Assembly (NCBI GenBank): GCA_016931535.1
Contig: JAFGEP010000015.1
Span: 1 to 64,000 of the forward strand
DNA: 64,000 bases
From: Bradymonadales bacterium
Lineage (GTDB): Bacteria; Myxococcota_A; Bradymonadia; JAFGEP01
Direction of reading: 5' to 3'
Shown: piece after piece, positions 26,430 to 34,811 of the stretch
Layout: every line of letters starts with the position of its first letter
Numbering within the stretch: position 1 is the first letter of the stretch
Translations under genes and position numbers: made by a program
Notes under the pieces: generated by a model
What the model saw: the letters and a program-made list of their open reading frames with translations, nothing else
Told to the model about the DNA's origin: nothing
Databases searched by the model: none

Positions 26430-29400
26430 TCAGTAGACCAGGAATGGGCGGTCCAGCACCGCCACCGCCAGGCTGCCGCTCTGAACACCGGGAGCCGGCG
26501 CCACCGAGGCCACCGCCACCGGAACGATGGCCTCCCCAGGTCGCAGAGCGGTCATCAGGATGTCCAGCTCCCGGCCGCTGTGGCCCTCCAGCTCGAGGAC
26601 CAGGCGAACTCCGCTTTCCGTCTGGAGGTAGCTGTCGATGAGCCCCCGTTCCCGCAGCCCATCCAGCGATCGGAGATCGATCTCGGCATTGGATGGAGGG
26701 GCCAGATCGAGGTGAACCCGCTGTGGCCGGCCCAGGCTGGATTGCAAAGTCAACAGGTAATGGGTCAGCTCTCCCTGCTGGGCCCCGTTCCCTTCGATGG
26801 TGGACTGAAGGCTCAGAGCGGTCGCCACCAGCTGCTCCGCCTCGCCCCAGTGGCGCACGGTCAACCTGGCGTCGGCCTGCAACGATCCATCGTAGACGAC
26901 CACCACCTGGCTCTCCCGACCCGCGGTCAGGTAGGGGGTCAGATCGACGGAGCCCAGGGCGGTAGCTGTCGACAAGAAGGGATCCTGGGGATCGATGGCC
27001 ACCCGGATGACCTCCCGTCCATCCACGGTCACCACCGTGCTGCAAGGGCCTGTCTCATCGGCCGGCTCCAGCGCCAGCAGCCCTCGGATGGCGGCGGCCG
27101 TTCCGCGGAAGTTGTGCCAAGATCCCCACTCGTCCCGGGTCGAGAGCAGATAGCGCACCGCATCGCGCTGGTGGGTGGCCAGCAGCTCCTGCTGCCCCAG
27201 CTCCCGGTACAGCTCCAGGACCGCGACGGTGGCCTCGATCGTGCCTCCGTAGGCGTTGAACCAGCTCGGCTCCCAGTAGCCTGTCTGGCGCAGGCGGTCG
27301 AGACGGCCCGCCGCCTCCACCAGCCGGGCCGGATCCAGCTCGACGACCCCGGCCTGGCTGGAACGGTAAAGACCCAGCAGGGCATTGGCCTCGGTCATGA
27401 CATCGGGTGAGGGGAGGTCGAGATACACCAGGTGTGTCGAGGTCAGCCGCTCGGTCAGACGGCGCCAGGTCGGCGTCCGGCCCCGTCGCGGCAACTCCGC
27501 CAGGATGGCGAAGATCTCGGCGGTCATCCCCCGCTGGACGGCCTCGCTGTTGCCCTCCCAGAAGGCGATGGCCGTCATGTCGTAGAGCCCGTCCGACCCC
27601 AAGACTCCGGCCAGAAACTGGACGGACCGATGGTAGGCCTGGGGGGGCGCGTAAAGGTCGGCCCGCTCCAGCGCGATCAGCGCCTGGAGGCAATAGGCGG
27701 TGACGTAGGGGTTGGAGTCGTAGTCCCAGTAGAACCCCCAGCCGCCATCGGGGCGTTGGGTCGCCAGAAGGTCTCCCCGCGCCCTGGACAGAGCGGCCCG
27801 CTCCCGATCGAGCTGGGTCGGGTCTCCCCCTTGATGGCGGTGGTGGCGGTACAGCAGGGCGGCCGAGATGACCTCTCCACCCAGCCCGAAGGCGTCGGGC
27901 GAGGTGAGCCGGGACCGCATGGCGGCCAGCCCGGCGAAAGCGGCGGTGACGGCGGGAAAAGTCAGGTTGAGGGTGACCGTCGTCATCTGGCCGCCGCTCG
28001 GCACCCCAATGGCAAAAGAGGCGGGATGGGACGACGTCAGCTGCTGCCGCTCGCTCACCACGGTGGGGACCCCCAGCGGTTGCACCCAGATCTCCCGCTG
28101 CTCGCCGTCCTGGTAGTCGGGGCTCCAGGCCCGGGCGGCGATCCGGTGGCTCCCCACCCGAACCGGTCGAACCGTGAAGGAGGCCACCCCGGTGCCTTGG
28201 GCGGGCACCTCCAGGCGAACCAGCGCGGGCGATACTTGGAGGTCCTCGCTGGTCAGGGCCACCTGGAGAGAGACCGGTGCCTGGGTGGTGTTCTGCACGC
28301 CGACCCGGGCCTGAACCTCATCTCCCAAGGTGAGCCGATCGGGCAGGTCGGCCTGCACGAAGAGCGGTTGGGTGACCTGCACCGGCTGTCTGAGCACTCC
28401 GATCCGCCCCTGGCGATCGGAGGCGACCAGGGTGAACTGCTGCATGGTGATGCTGTCGGGCACCTGGCCATCGAAAACCGCGCTGCCGTTGGAGGCTTGG
28501 AGGAAGGGGAGCCACAGCGAGGTCGCCTCGAAATCGGTGCGGATGATCAGGGTCGGCGGCTCCTCCAGTTCGGTGCGCCGGTCGTCCCAGGCATAGTCGG
28601 AAAGGTCGTCCGCTTCCTGCCCGGGTTCCTCCTCTATCTCCCCCTCCTTGGCCTTGTCGGCCAGCGCGGCCACGATGACCCCACCGGGACGAAACGGGAA
28701 GGGTGGCAGGGCGACGTCGCGGCGCGAATCCCCCCAGTTGCGGCTGACCACCGGCCAGGTGAGGATGGAGGAGCCGGTGGTGGACAGGACCCGCAGGCGG
28801 GGGTTGTAGAACAGGTCGATCGGGCTGATGCGCAGGGGGTCCTTCAGGCCGATCACCGCCAGGTCGACCACCGAGGCGCCCAAGGTGGCCTCCACCGGGT
28901 TTCCCTGGCCGTCGGTGACCTCGATCCGGGCGGTGAACGGCTCGCCCGGCCCCATCTGTTCGGGGACACCGTCCAGGTGGATGGATAGCTGGCGATCGGG
29001 ATGCACCACCAGGTTCTGCCCCTCGGTCAACAGCCCCAGCATCGTCTCCCCAGGATGGCCGGGCTCTCCCGCTGCCTCGTCTCTGCCCAGGCAGAACAGG
29101 GTCAACAGCATCGATCCCCAGGAGGGCGCGATAAAGCTGCCCTCGGCCAGGTAGCGCCCATCCCGCTCGATGATGGGAACCAGGACCGACTGGACCAGGC
29201 CCCCCGAGGTGTCCACCACGTCGACGTGGACCACCCGCTCGGCCGGAACGAACCGGCCGGGAAAGCTGACGGCGATCTGCACCGGCCGCTCCTGCACCAC
29301 GATGGCCTGCGCGATATGGCTGCGCATGGGGGTGGAACCTTCCAGGGCCAGCCGGGTGGAGGCCACGGGGAAGCCGACGTCCTCCAGCATGAGCTGCACC

Positions 29401-30875
29401 TGCAGCTCCCGCGAGGGCATGACCAGCGAAATCTGCGCCGTCCCCTGCTCATCGGTGGTGGCCACCAACAGACGGTCATCGGAGAGCAGCAGAGAGACCT
29501 CGGCATGGCGGACCGGAACCCGGTCCCGATCGGTCAGCCGGACGACCAGCTCCACCGGATCGCCCGGACGGTACTCGTCGCGATCGCGCTCGATGATGGC
29601 GACATAGGGATTGCGGGTGTAGACCAGCTCGCGGGTCACATCGTCGGATCGACCGTACCGATCGGTTACCCGGATGTTCACCTCGACCAGGTCGTCCTCG
29701 GCGAGGCCCCGCCGGATGGCGGTCAGGCTCTCGCTGTCCAGGGTGAGCCGGTGTGGGCCCGCCGAGAGCACCTCCTGCTCGGTGCGAAAACGGCTGCTGC
29801 CTTCCACCAGGAACTCGACGATGAGACGGCCCGAGACGAACTCGGCACCGGTAAAGTAGCCCAGCGTCACCTCGAAGCTCAGCTCCGGTTGGTGCCCGGT
29901 GAAATAGCGCCCCAGCGTATCCTCGATGCGGATCAGAGGCGGGGTGAAGCGCATGACCCGCAGCCGAGCCTGGGTGGTCGTGCTCTCGTAGCTGGCCTCG
30001 AGTTCGTAGAGCCCTTCTGCCGCCTGGGTGGGAAGCGGAAGGTCGGTAGCCCCGATGCCATAGCTGTCGGTATGGACCTGGCCGGCGGCCACCACCCTGC
30101 CCTGGGGGTCGGTCAGCACCAGCTCCACATCGGCCTCTTCCAGCGGTTCGTAGTCCGAGGCCAGATGCCAGGCGATGGTGCGGACATGGATGGTGTCGCC
30201 TGGATTGAAGACACCCCGGTCCGTGTAGACGAAGATCTGGTCGCTGGCGAAGGAGCTGGTCCTCGAACCGGCCCGAAAGCTCACCCCGCCTCCCCACTGC
30301 CAGCCCCCATGCTCCCAGCGCACCTCGATCCGATTCCTTTCCCGCCGCGACGACCCCTCGGATCGGTCCACACCCCAGCGGAAAACCAGGGTCCCGTGGT
30401 CGTCGGTCCGGCCCACGCTGCTGCCGTCCAGGTAGACATCGGCGCCCACCGCCGGTTCGCCAAGGGCGGTGAAAGCCGCCACGTGAAGGAAGCTCCCGGT
30501 GCCGGTGAAGATCTGGAAGGGGCTGTCGATCACCACCAGCAACGGCTGGGTCGGCAAGAGCTCCGACAGCTGGTGGGAGGCGACCGGCTGGCCGATCAGG
30601 ATCTCGCCATCCTGGAAGGACGAGACCTCAGAGCGGGTCGGCATGGGCCGAAAGACCAACAGGGTGATCACCATGACCGCTCCAACCAACCGGCGGAGGC
30701 TGGGCTTCTTCCCTGTCCGTGAGATGTCGATGGCGAGCGGTCCCGCCAACGGCTCCCGATCCGGGCTCGTGGCGTGATACGACCGCATCCCGCAGCCGCC
30801 GGGGTGTCCGGTCCGGGTCGCGATGGGCCGACGGGGCGGTGTGGTGCTACGGTGGTTCCGAAATTGCGGTGACAT
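26430..30875 (-). CDS. Alpha-2-macroglobulin-like protein without thioester (YfaS-like)
   Basis: About 1,481 residues. A basic N-terminal part leads to a hydrophobic segment at about 61-76, likely a signal peptide or anchor. Macroglobulin domains follow, including the MG2 signature IFVYTDRGVFNPGDTIHVRTIAW and, later, the A2M segment VPDSITMQQFTLVASDRQG. The alpha/alpha thioester-type domain is present (GGWGFYWDYDSNPYVTAYCLQAL) but the CxEQ thioester motif is missing; the equivalent stretch reads RLTSPDAFGLGGE. Bacterial relatives are periplasmic protease traps or envelope-defence proteins; YfaS of E. coli also lacks the thioester. GGGAGG lies 7 nt before ATG 30875. Divergent from a YfaP-like lipoprotein gene. 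Confidence 0.88.
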   Translation of the reverse strand: MSPQFRNHRSTTPPRRPIATRTGHPGGCGMRSYHATSPDREPLAGPLAIDISRTGKKPSLRRLVGAVMVITLLVFRPMPTRSEVSSFQDGEILIGQPVASHQLSELLPTQPLLVVIDSPFQIFTGTGSFLHVAAFTALGEPAVGADVYLDGSSVGRTDDHGTLVFRWGVDRSEGSSRRERNRIEVRWEHGGWQWGGGVSFRAGSRTSSFASDQIFVYTDRGVFNPGDTIHVRTIAWHLASDYEPLEEADVELVLTDPQGRVVAAGQVHTDSYGIGATDLPLPTQAAEGLYELEASYESTTTQARLRVMRFTPPLIRIEDTLGRYFTGHQPELSFEVTLGYFTGAEFVSGRLIVEFLVEGSSRFRTEQEVLSAGPHRLTLDSESLTAIRRGLAEDDLVEVNIRVTDRYGRSDDVTRELVYTRNPYVAIIERDRDEYRPGDPVELVVRLTDRDRVPVRHAEVSLLLSDDRLLVATTDEQGTAQISLVMPSRELQVQLMLEDVGFPVASTRLALEGSTPMRSHIAQAIVVQERPVQIAVSFPGRFVPAERVVHVDVVDTSGGLVQSVLVPIIERDGRYLAEGSFIAPSWGSMLLTLFCLGRDEAAGEPGHPGETMLGLLTEGQNLVVHPDRQLSIHLDGVPEQMGPGEPFTARIEVTDGQGNPVEATLGASVVDLAVIGLKDPLRISPIDLFYNPRLRVLSTTGSSILTWPVVSRNWGDSRRDVALPPFPFRPGGVIVAALADKAKEGEIEEEPGQEADDLSDYAWDDRRTELEEPPTLIIRTDFEATSLWLPFLQASNGSAVFDGQVPDSITMQQFTLVASDRQGRIGVLRQPVQVTQPLFVQADLPDRLTLGDEVQARVGVQNTTQAPVSLQVALTSEDLQVSPALVRLEVPAQGTGVASFTVRPVRVGSHRIAARAWSPDYQDGEQREIWVQPLGVPTVVSERQQLTSSHPASFAIGVPSGGQMTTVTLNLTFPAVTAAFAGLAAMRSRLTSPDAFGLGGEVISAALLYRHHRHQGGDPTQLDRERAALSRARGDLLATQRPDGGWGFYWDYDSNPYVTAYCLQALIALERADLYAPPQAYHRSVQFLAGVLGSDGLYDMTAIAFWEGNSEAVQRGMTAEIFAILAELPRRGRTPTWRRLTERLTSTHLVYLDLPSPDVMTEANALLGLYRSSQAGVVELDPARLVEAAGRLDRLRQTGYWEPSWFNAYGGTIEATVAVLELYRELGQQELLATHQRDAVRYLLSTRDEWGSWHNFRGTAAAIRGLLALEPADETGPCSTVVTVDGREVIRVAIDPQDPFLSTATALGSVDLTPYLTAGRESQVVVVYDGSLQADARLTVRHWGEAEQLVATALSLQSTIEGNGAQQGELTHYLLTLQSSLGRPQRVHLDLAPPSNAEIDLRSLDGLRERGLIDSYLQTESGVRLVLELEGHSGRELDILMTALRPGEAIVPVAVASVAPAPGVQSGSLAVAVLDRPFLVY

Positions 30876-31020
30876 GGCAAGCCTCCCTGGGTTCGGATGG
30901 GAGCGATGACCGCCCCCGTAGGCCAGTGCTGCAGTTTCCGCACCAACCAAGTAACATTCTGGATTTGCTGGACTTTACCCAATAGACCGCTCCCCTCGCC
31001 CGCCATTGATCTGCATTTCT

Positions 31021-31049
31021 GAGATCTAGATATCGTATTGATAGATCTC
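31021..31049. promoter_or_regulatory. AT-rich palindrome GAGATCTA-N13-TAGATCTC
   Basis: A perfect 8-bp inverted repeat lies in an AT-rich island inside the 376-nt divergent region 30876-31251, between the macroglobulin-like and YfaP-like genes. It could be an operator serving both. The remainder of the gap shows no gene. Confidence 0.4.
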
Positions 31050-31251
31050 CTGGAGACCCGGCATCGAGAGGGGACCGCCTCGGAAGGTGTGCAATTTTCT
31101 TCCAACCTGGGAGCCGAAATGGGCTACACTGAAGCACCGGCCTGGATGGTGCCCCTGTATCGGTTCGTTGGAGAGGTGGTTCGTCTGTTCCGGCCACCCT
31201 CCTCTTGCCGATCGGGGGGTACCCCGACATCGGCTGGTGGGAGGGTTGGCC

Positions 31252-32694
31252 ATGGTTTCGCACCGACTGGTGGCTGCATGGGGCTTGTTGGCCGTCGCCC
31301 TGGCGATGGTGCTGGCTGGCTGCTCGGACGAGCAGAGAACGGGCGACAGCGGCTGTACACCCGGCAGTCCGGGTTGCCCCGACCTGGTCGAAGACGACGC
31401 CAGGCTGCGCCGCGACCTGGAGGAGGAGGACACCGGCGACCTGGTCGCAACCGACGCCGAGGATCTCCGGGATCTGGCCGAGATCGGAGACCTGGAAGAC
31501 GCCGACCTGCCGAGAGGGGGGAGCCTGGTTCCGGATCCGGCCTCCCTCTACCTGATCCACCCCGGTCCCGCCGGCGTCGTGGAGCAGGTGATCCTGGTGC
31601 ACAACCAGACCGACCGGGAGGTCCTGTTCCAGAGCGCCGAGGTGCTCTCCGCCACCACCGGCTTCACCTTGCGCGATGCCCCGCTGAACGCCGTGCGCCA
31701 GCCGGGGCAGTCGATCGGCTTCACCTTGCGCTTCCAGGCTCCCGACGACCTGGACGCCCTGGCCGAGGTCGCCCTCCACCACGACTTCGAAGACCAGCCC
31801 CTGATCATCCCGGTCACGGTGGCCCACAAGGCCACCGGCAACGCCTGTATCGGCGTCAACCCCACCTCGCTCAACTTCGGCACCGTGGTGCGCGGGGAGC
31901 CCTCGGTCAGCCGCAGCTTCACCATCTCCAACTGCGGGGATGCCCCCATCAGCGTCCTGCGCCTGGACCGCGGCCGGATATTCGGCTTCCTCTCCACCCC
32001 CGACAGCTTCCAGTGGACCCCCTCCCTACCCCTTCCCATCGCCCTGTCCGTCGGCCAGACCGCCACGGTCGAGGTCGTCTATACCGCCGGGCGGGCGGGC
32101 TCGGAGTCGGGGATCATCAACGTCATCTCTAACGTGGAGGGCTCCCAGTCCATCTCGGTCAACCTGTCGGCCCGCGCCGAGCCGCCGCCCCTCTCCGAGC
32201 TGGACCTCCACCTGGTGTTGACCTGGGATGCCAACCACTCCGACGTGGACTTCCACTTCTACCCCCAGTCCAGCGAGATCTTCTCCTGCGATGACTGCTA
32301 CTTTGCCAACATGACCCCCGACTGGGGAACCCAGGGGGACATCCTCGACGACCCCTTCCTCGACTACGACAACGTGACCGGCTACGGCCCCGAGAACATC
32401 AACGTCGATGAGCTGGGGGACGGCTCCTACCTCATCGCCGTGCACTACTACTCCGACGTCGGCTCCGACGGCGGCTCCTCTGATCCCGGCGTCTCCCCCA
32501 CCGCCGCCAACGCCACCGTCCAGGTCTACCTCGGCGGGGTCCTCACCAGCACCTACGGCCCACAGCTCCTCGACTCCACCGACTATACCTGGTTTGTGGC
32601 CCGCCTCGACTGGCCCGCCGGCACCCTCACCGACCTGGGCACCGTCACTCGGATCAACCGGAGCGACTACACCTGGTGCCGGGATTTCTTCTAG
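31252..32694 (+). CDS. Lipoprotein with ASH-like and DUF2135/YfaP-like domains
   Basis: 480 residues. Signal peptide with lipobox VLAGC (C24), then an acidic Asp/Leu/Glu linker. The middle has two Ig-like parts; the second (LNFGTVVRGEPSVSRSFTISNCG) matches the ASH/choice-of-anchor-D pattern. The C-terminal 150 residues (LDLHLVLTWDANHSDVDFHF, DNVTGYGPENINV, GSYLIAVHYY) look like the DUF2135 domain of YfaP. GGGAGGG is 6 nt before ATG 31252; the upstream extension to 31087 is not coding in character. In E. coli yfaP lies with yfaS, so the divergent pairing here is probably meaningful. Confidence 0.83.
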   Translation: MVSHRLVAAWGLLAVALAMVLAGCSDEQRTGDSGCTPGSPGCPDLVEDDARLRRDLEEEDTGDLVATDAEDLRDLAEIGDLEDADLPRGGSLVPDPASLYLIHPGPAGVVEQVILVHNQTDREVLFQSAEVLSATTGFTLRDAPLNAVRQPGQSIGFTLRFQAPDDLDALAEVALHHDFEDQPLIIPVTVAHKATGNACIGVNPTSLNFGTVVRGEPSVSRSFTISNCGDAPISVLRLDRGRIFGFLSTPDSFQWTPSLPLPIALSVGQTATVEVVYTAGRAGSESGIINVISNVEGSQSISVNLSARAEPPPLSELDLHLVLTWDANHSDVDFHFYPQSSEIFSCDDCYFANMTPDWGTQGDILDDPFLDYDNVTGYGPENINVDELGDGSYLIAVHYYSDVGSDGGSSDPGVSPTAANATVQVYLGGVLTSTYGPQLLDSTDYTWFVARLDWPAGTLTDLGTVTRINRSDYTWCRDFF

Positions 32695-32716
32695 AGCCGC
32701 GATAGCAGGAGAGAAG

Positions 32717-33002
32717 CGGAGGGGGCGATCCTGGCCCCTGGCCTAACCTTCCTCCCCCGAGGCAGCGCCCGGGGGAGGTGCCCGCATGAGCGGGCGGAGG
32801 GGGCGACACTAACCTCTGGCCGAGCGATCCTCCCCCGAGGCAGCGCCCGGGGGAGGTGGCGGCGTAGCCGCCGGAGGGGGCGACACTAGCCTCTGGCCAA
32901 GCGATCCTCCCCCGAGGCGGCGCCCGGGGGAGGTGCCCGCGTGAGCGGGCGGAGGGGGCGATCCTGGCCCCTGGCCGAGCGCCGGAGGGGGCGACACTAT
33001 CC
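32717..33002 (+). repeat. Dispersed palindromic repeat, three tandem units plus partial copies
   Basis: Fills most of the 396-nt gap 32695-33090. Units at 32751-32828, 32829-32905 and 32906-32982 each have a hairpin CCTCCCCCG...CGGGGGAGG, then a short stem-loop, then a core related to CGGAGGGGGCGATCCTAGCC, then CTCTGGCCRAGCGAT. The short stem-loop is GCCCGC-ATGA-GCGGGC, GGCGGC-GTA-GCCGCC and GCCCGC-GTGA-GCGGGC in the three units: sequence changes, pairing is kept. Extra cores lie at 32717-32736 and 32983-33002. Further copies at 83-139, 41892-42023 and, reversed, 49428-49447. No spacers or cas genes, so not CRISPR. Confidence 0.9.
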
Positions 33003-33090
33003 GCAGATACCAGGGCAGCACTGTAAGTCCACGGCGGTCACGGCGTTACTTGAGCAAGGAACCGACCGCAACCGACTGGACGAAAGTACG

Positions 33091-34611
33091 ATGGAAACAC
33101 TGCGACTGGCGAATGCAGGGGTCTCGATTGAACGGCGCACATCCCGAACAGCAAGAAGCTGGCGGCGCAAGGCCTCTCCTATCAACCTGGCTGCAGCGGT
33201 AGCCCTGGCCTGCCTGGTCACGCTGGCCGGCTCGGCGAGTGCGCAGAACCTGCCACCCCTGCGTGAGCTTGCCGATCTGGACTACTACACCGCCACCTGG
33301 GTGGGACCCAAGGCCGACGATTGGTTCAGCCTGGCTTTTCTGGCAGGCGGGCTGGGAAGGTTGGATCTGCAGCCCGACCGGGAAACCTCTGGCGGACTGG
33401 CCGGCTTCGCCCGATTGATGGCCAGCGCCGGGTTGTCCCCTACCCTGGAGCTCCATCTCGACTCCTCGGCCCAGGTACCGATGAGCCTGGACGGAGACCG
33501 GGATTCGGTCGACCTGGACAGGTCTCGCCTGCTCGGTCACCACCGGGCCTGGGGTCGGTTCGGTCTGGGCCGGATCGACGAATCCAGGCTGGGTCTGGAT
33601 CTCAGCCTGGACTATCGCCTGGATCACACCGGCGGCGCCACCCCGATCGTCCGGCCCGAGCTGTTACCGCACGGCCTGGTCGACCAGTCCCTGGAGGCCG
33701 GAATCTGGCTCCGGCGCGGCATGAATTGCGGCATCGCTTTCGTGCTCCCCTTGCGGTACCGCTGGCGGCGGGTGGACTATCTCGACGCCGCAGACAGCCG
33801 GCAGGAGTTCGTCACCCACACCTTTTCAAGCGGTTTTGGACTCAGGAACTACTTTGGAGGGCTGTCGGACGGATGGCTGGAGCTGGTCGGCATCTCCTGG
33901 TCTCACAGCGAGCTCGATTCTTCGCCGCCAGGGCCCAATAACCTGGGCGGCGAGACTACCGCCGGGAGCGATCCCGATCGGATAGCGGCGGTGGGAGGCC
34001 CACCCCTGCCATCGATCGAACAGCTGGACCTCCGGTTCGGCAATACCGACAAGCTGGTTTTCCTGGTGTCGAACCACGTGGCGCTCTCCACCGTCTTTTT
34101 CCTGGGAGCGAGCTGGATCTGGAACGACCTGACCAGCCAGCGCGCCAGCCTGTTCACCTTCGGCTACGGGGTCGAAGGGCGGTTCGGCAACGACGCCCAC
34201 CACGGAACCGCAGGAGTCTCCATCACCCGCCATCCCGGCTGGACCCCATCGGGGGAGCGGCTGGTGGCCAATCAGCACCTGGAGCTCATCGGTGAGTTCG
34301 TGTCCGAACGATGGGGAGTGGGTGCCCGTCATCGCTCGCTTTTCGACTGGTTCTCCCATCCCGAGATCGAGGTGATTACCCCCCTGCCCTCACCGGTACC
34401 GGCCATGACGCTGTACACCGAGTGGTTCATGGAGATGTGGCGGCTCGAGCTGGGGACCTACCATCGAGCCCAGTACGGCAACGGTGCCGACGATCCGGCC
34501 TCGGATCCGTGGGAACGGAGCCGGGGGTGGTCCCACGAGTTCGGGCTCTTCCTTCGATGGGGTGAATCGTTCGGGCTGGGACGAGACACCATCCATCTCG
34601 CCCGCGATTGA
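33091..34611 (+). CDS. Exported protein, probable outer-membrane barrel
   Basis: 506 residues from ATG 33091. A late signal peptide (about 29-52, ending SASA-QN) follows a basic N-terminal stretch. The mature part is rich in alternating hydrophobic/polar strands with aromatic girdles (FGLGRIDESRLGLDLSLDYRLD, HEFGLFLRWGESFGLGRD), which suggests a beta-barrel. No family is recognised. The ribosome binding site is weak. The dispersed repeat array lies directly upstream. Followed after 200 nt by another exported protein on the same strand. Confidence 0.75.
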   Translation: METLRLANAGVSIERRTSRTARSWRRKASPINLAAAVALACLVTLAGSASAQNLPPLRELADLDYYTATWVGPKADDWFSLAFLAGGLGRLDLQPDRETSGGLAGFARLMASAGLSPTLELHLDSSAQVPMSLDGDRDSVDLDRSRLLGHHRAWGRFGLGRIDESRLGLDLSLDYRLDHTGGATPIVRPELLPHGLVDQSLEAGIWLRRGMNCGIAFVLPLRYRWRRVDYLDAADSRQEFVTHTFSSGFGLRNYFGGLSDGWLELVGISWSHSELDSSPPGPNNLGGETTAGSDPDRIAAVGGPPLPSIEQLDLRFGNTDKLVFLVSNHVALSTVFFLGASWIWNDLTSQRASLFTFGYGVEGRFGNDAHHGTAGVSITRHPGWTPSGERLVANQHLELIGEFVSERWGVGARHRSLFDWFSHPEIEVITPLPSPVPAMTLYTEWFMEMWRLELGTYHRAQYGNGADDPASDPWERSRGWSHEFGLFLRWGESFGLGRDTIHLARD

Positions 34612-34746
34612 CGCCATTGAACCTGTCGCCTGTCTCCTCCGATCGCGATCGGTCGAGTGACCCCTGGATCGAGGGTACCCGACGGGGGAGACCCAACCGC
34701 CGGACTCGAGAGATCGAGATGGTTGATGCGCCGCTGTCCCATGAGA

Positions 34747-34772
34747 TTGACAGGAATCGGGGTTTCTACAAT
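34747..34772 (+). promoter_or_regulatory. Promoter-like hexamers with short spacer
   Basis: TTGACA (34747-34752) and TACAAT (34767-34772) match the sigma70 consensus well but are only 14 nt apart, about 40 nt before ATG 34812. Activity is doubtful without an activator. Confidence 0.25.
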
Positions 34773-34811
34773 GCTGTCTCCGCCCGGAACACTGCCAACA
34801 GGAGATAGCCC

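Noticed and set aside
26418..26433. CTGAGC-AGCA-GCTCAG hairpin at the end of the macroglobulin-like gene
   Set aside because: It overlaps the stop codon and is not followed by a T-run, so it does not qualify as an intrinsic terminator.
32751..33002. Regular 77-78-nt repeats as a possible CRISPR array
   Set aside because: Units are contiguous with no unique spacers, are themselves palindromic throughout, and no cas genes are present.
32809..33021. Pro-rich minus-strand frame in the repeat array
   Set aside because: It is only the translation of the dispersed repeat; the same Pro-rich words appear from the other copies.
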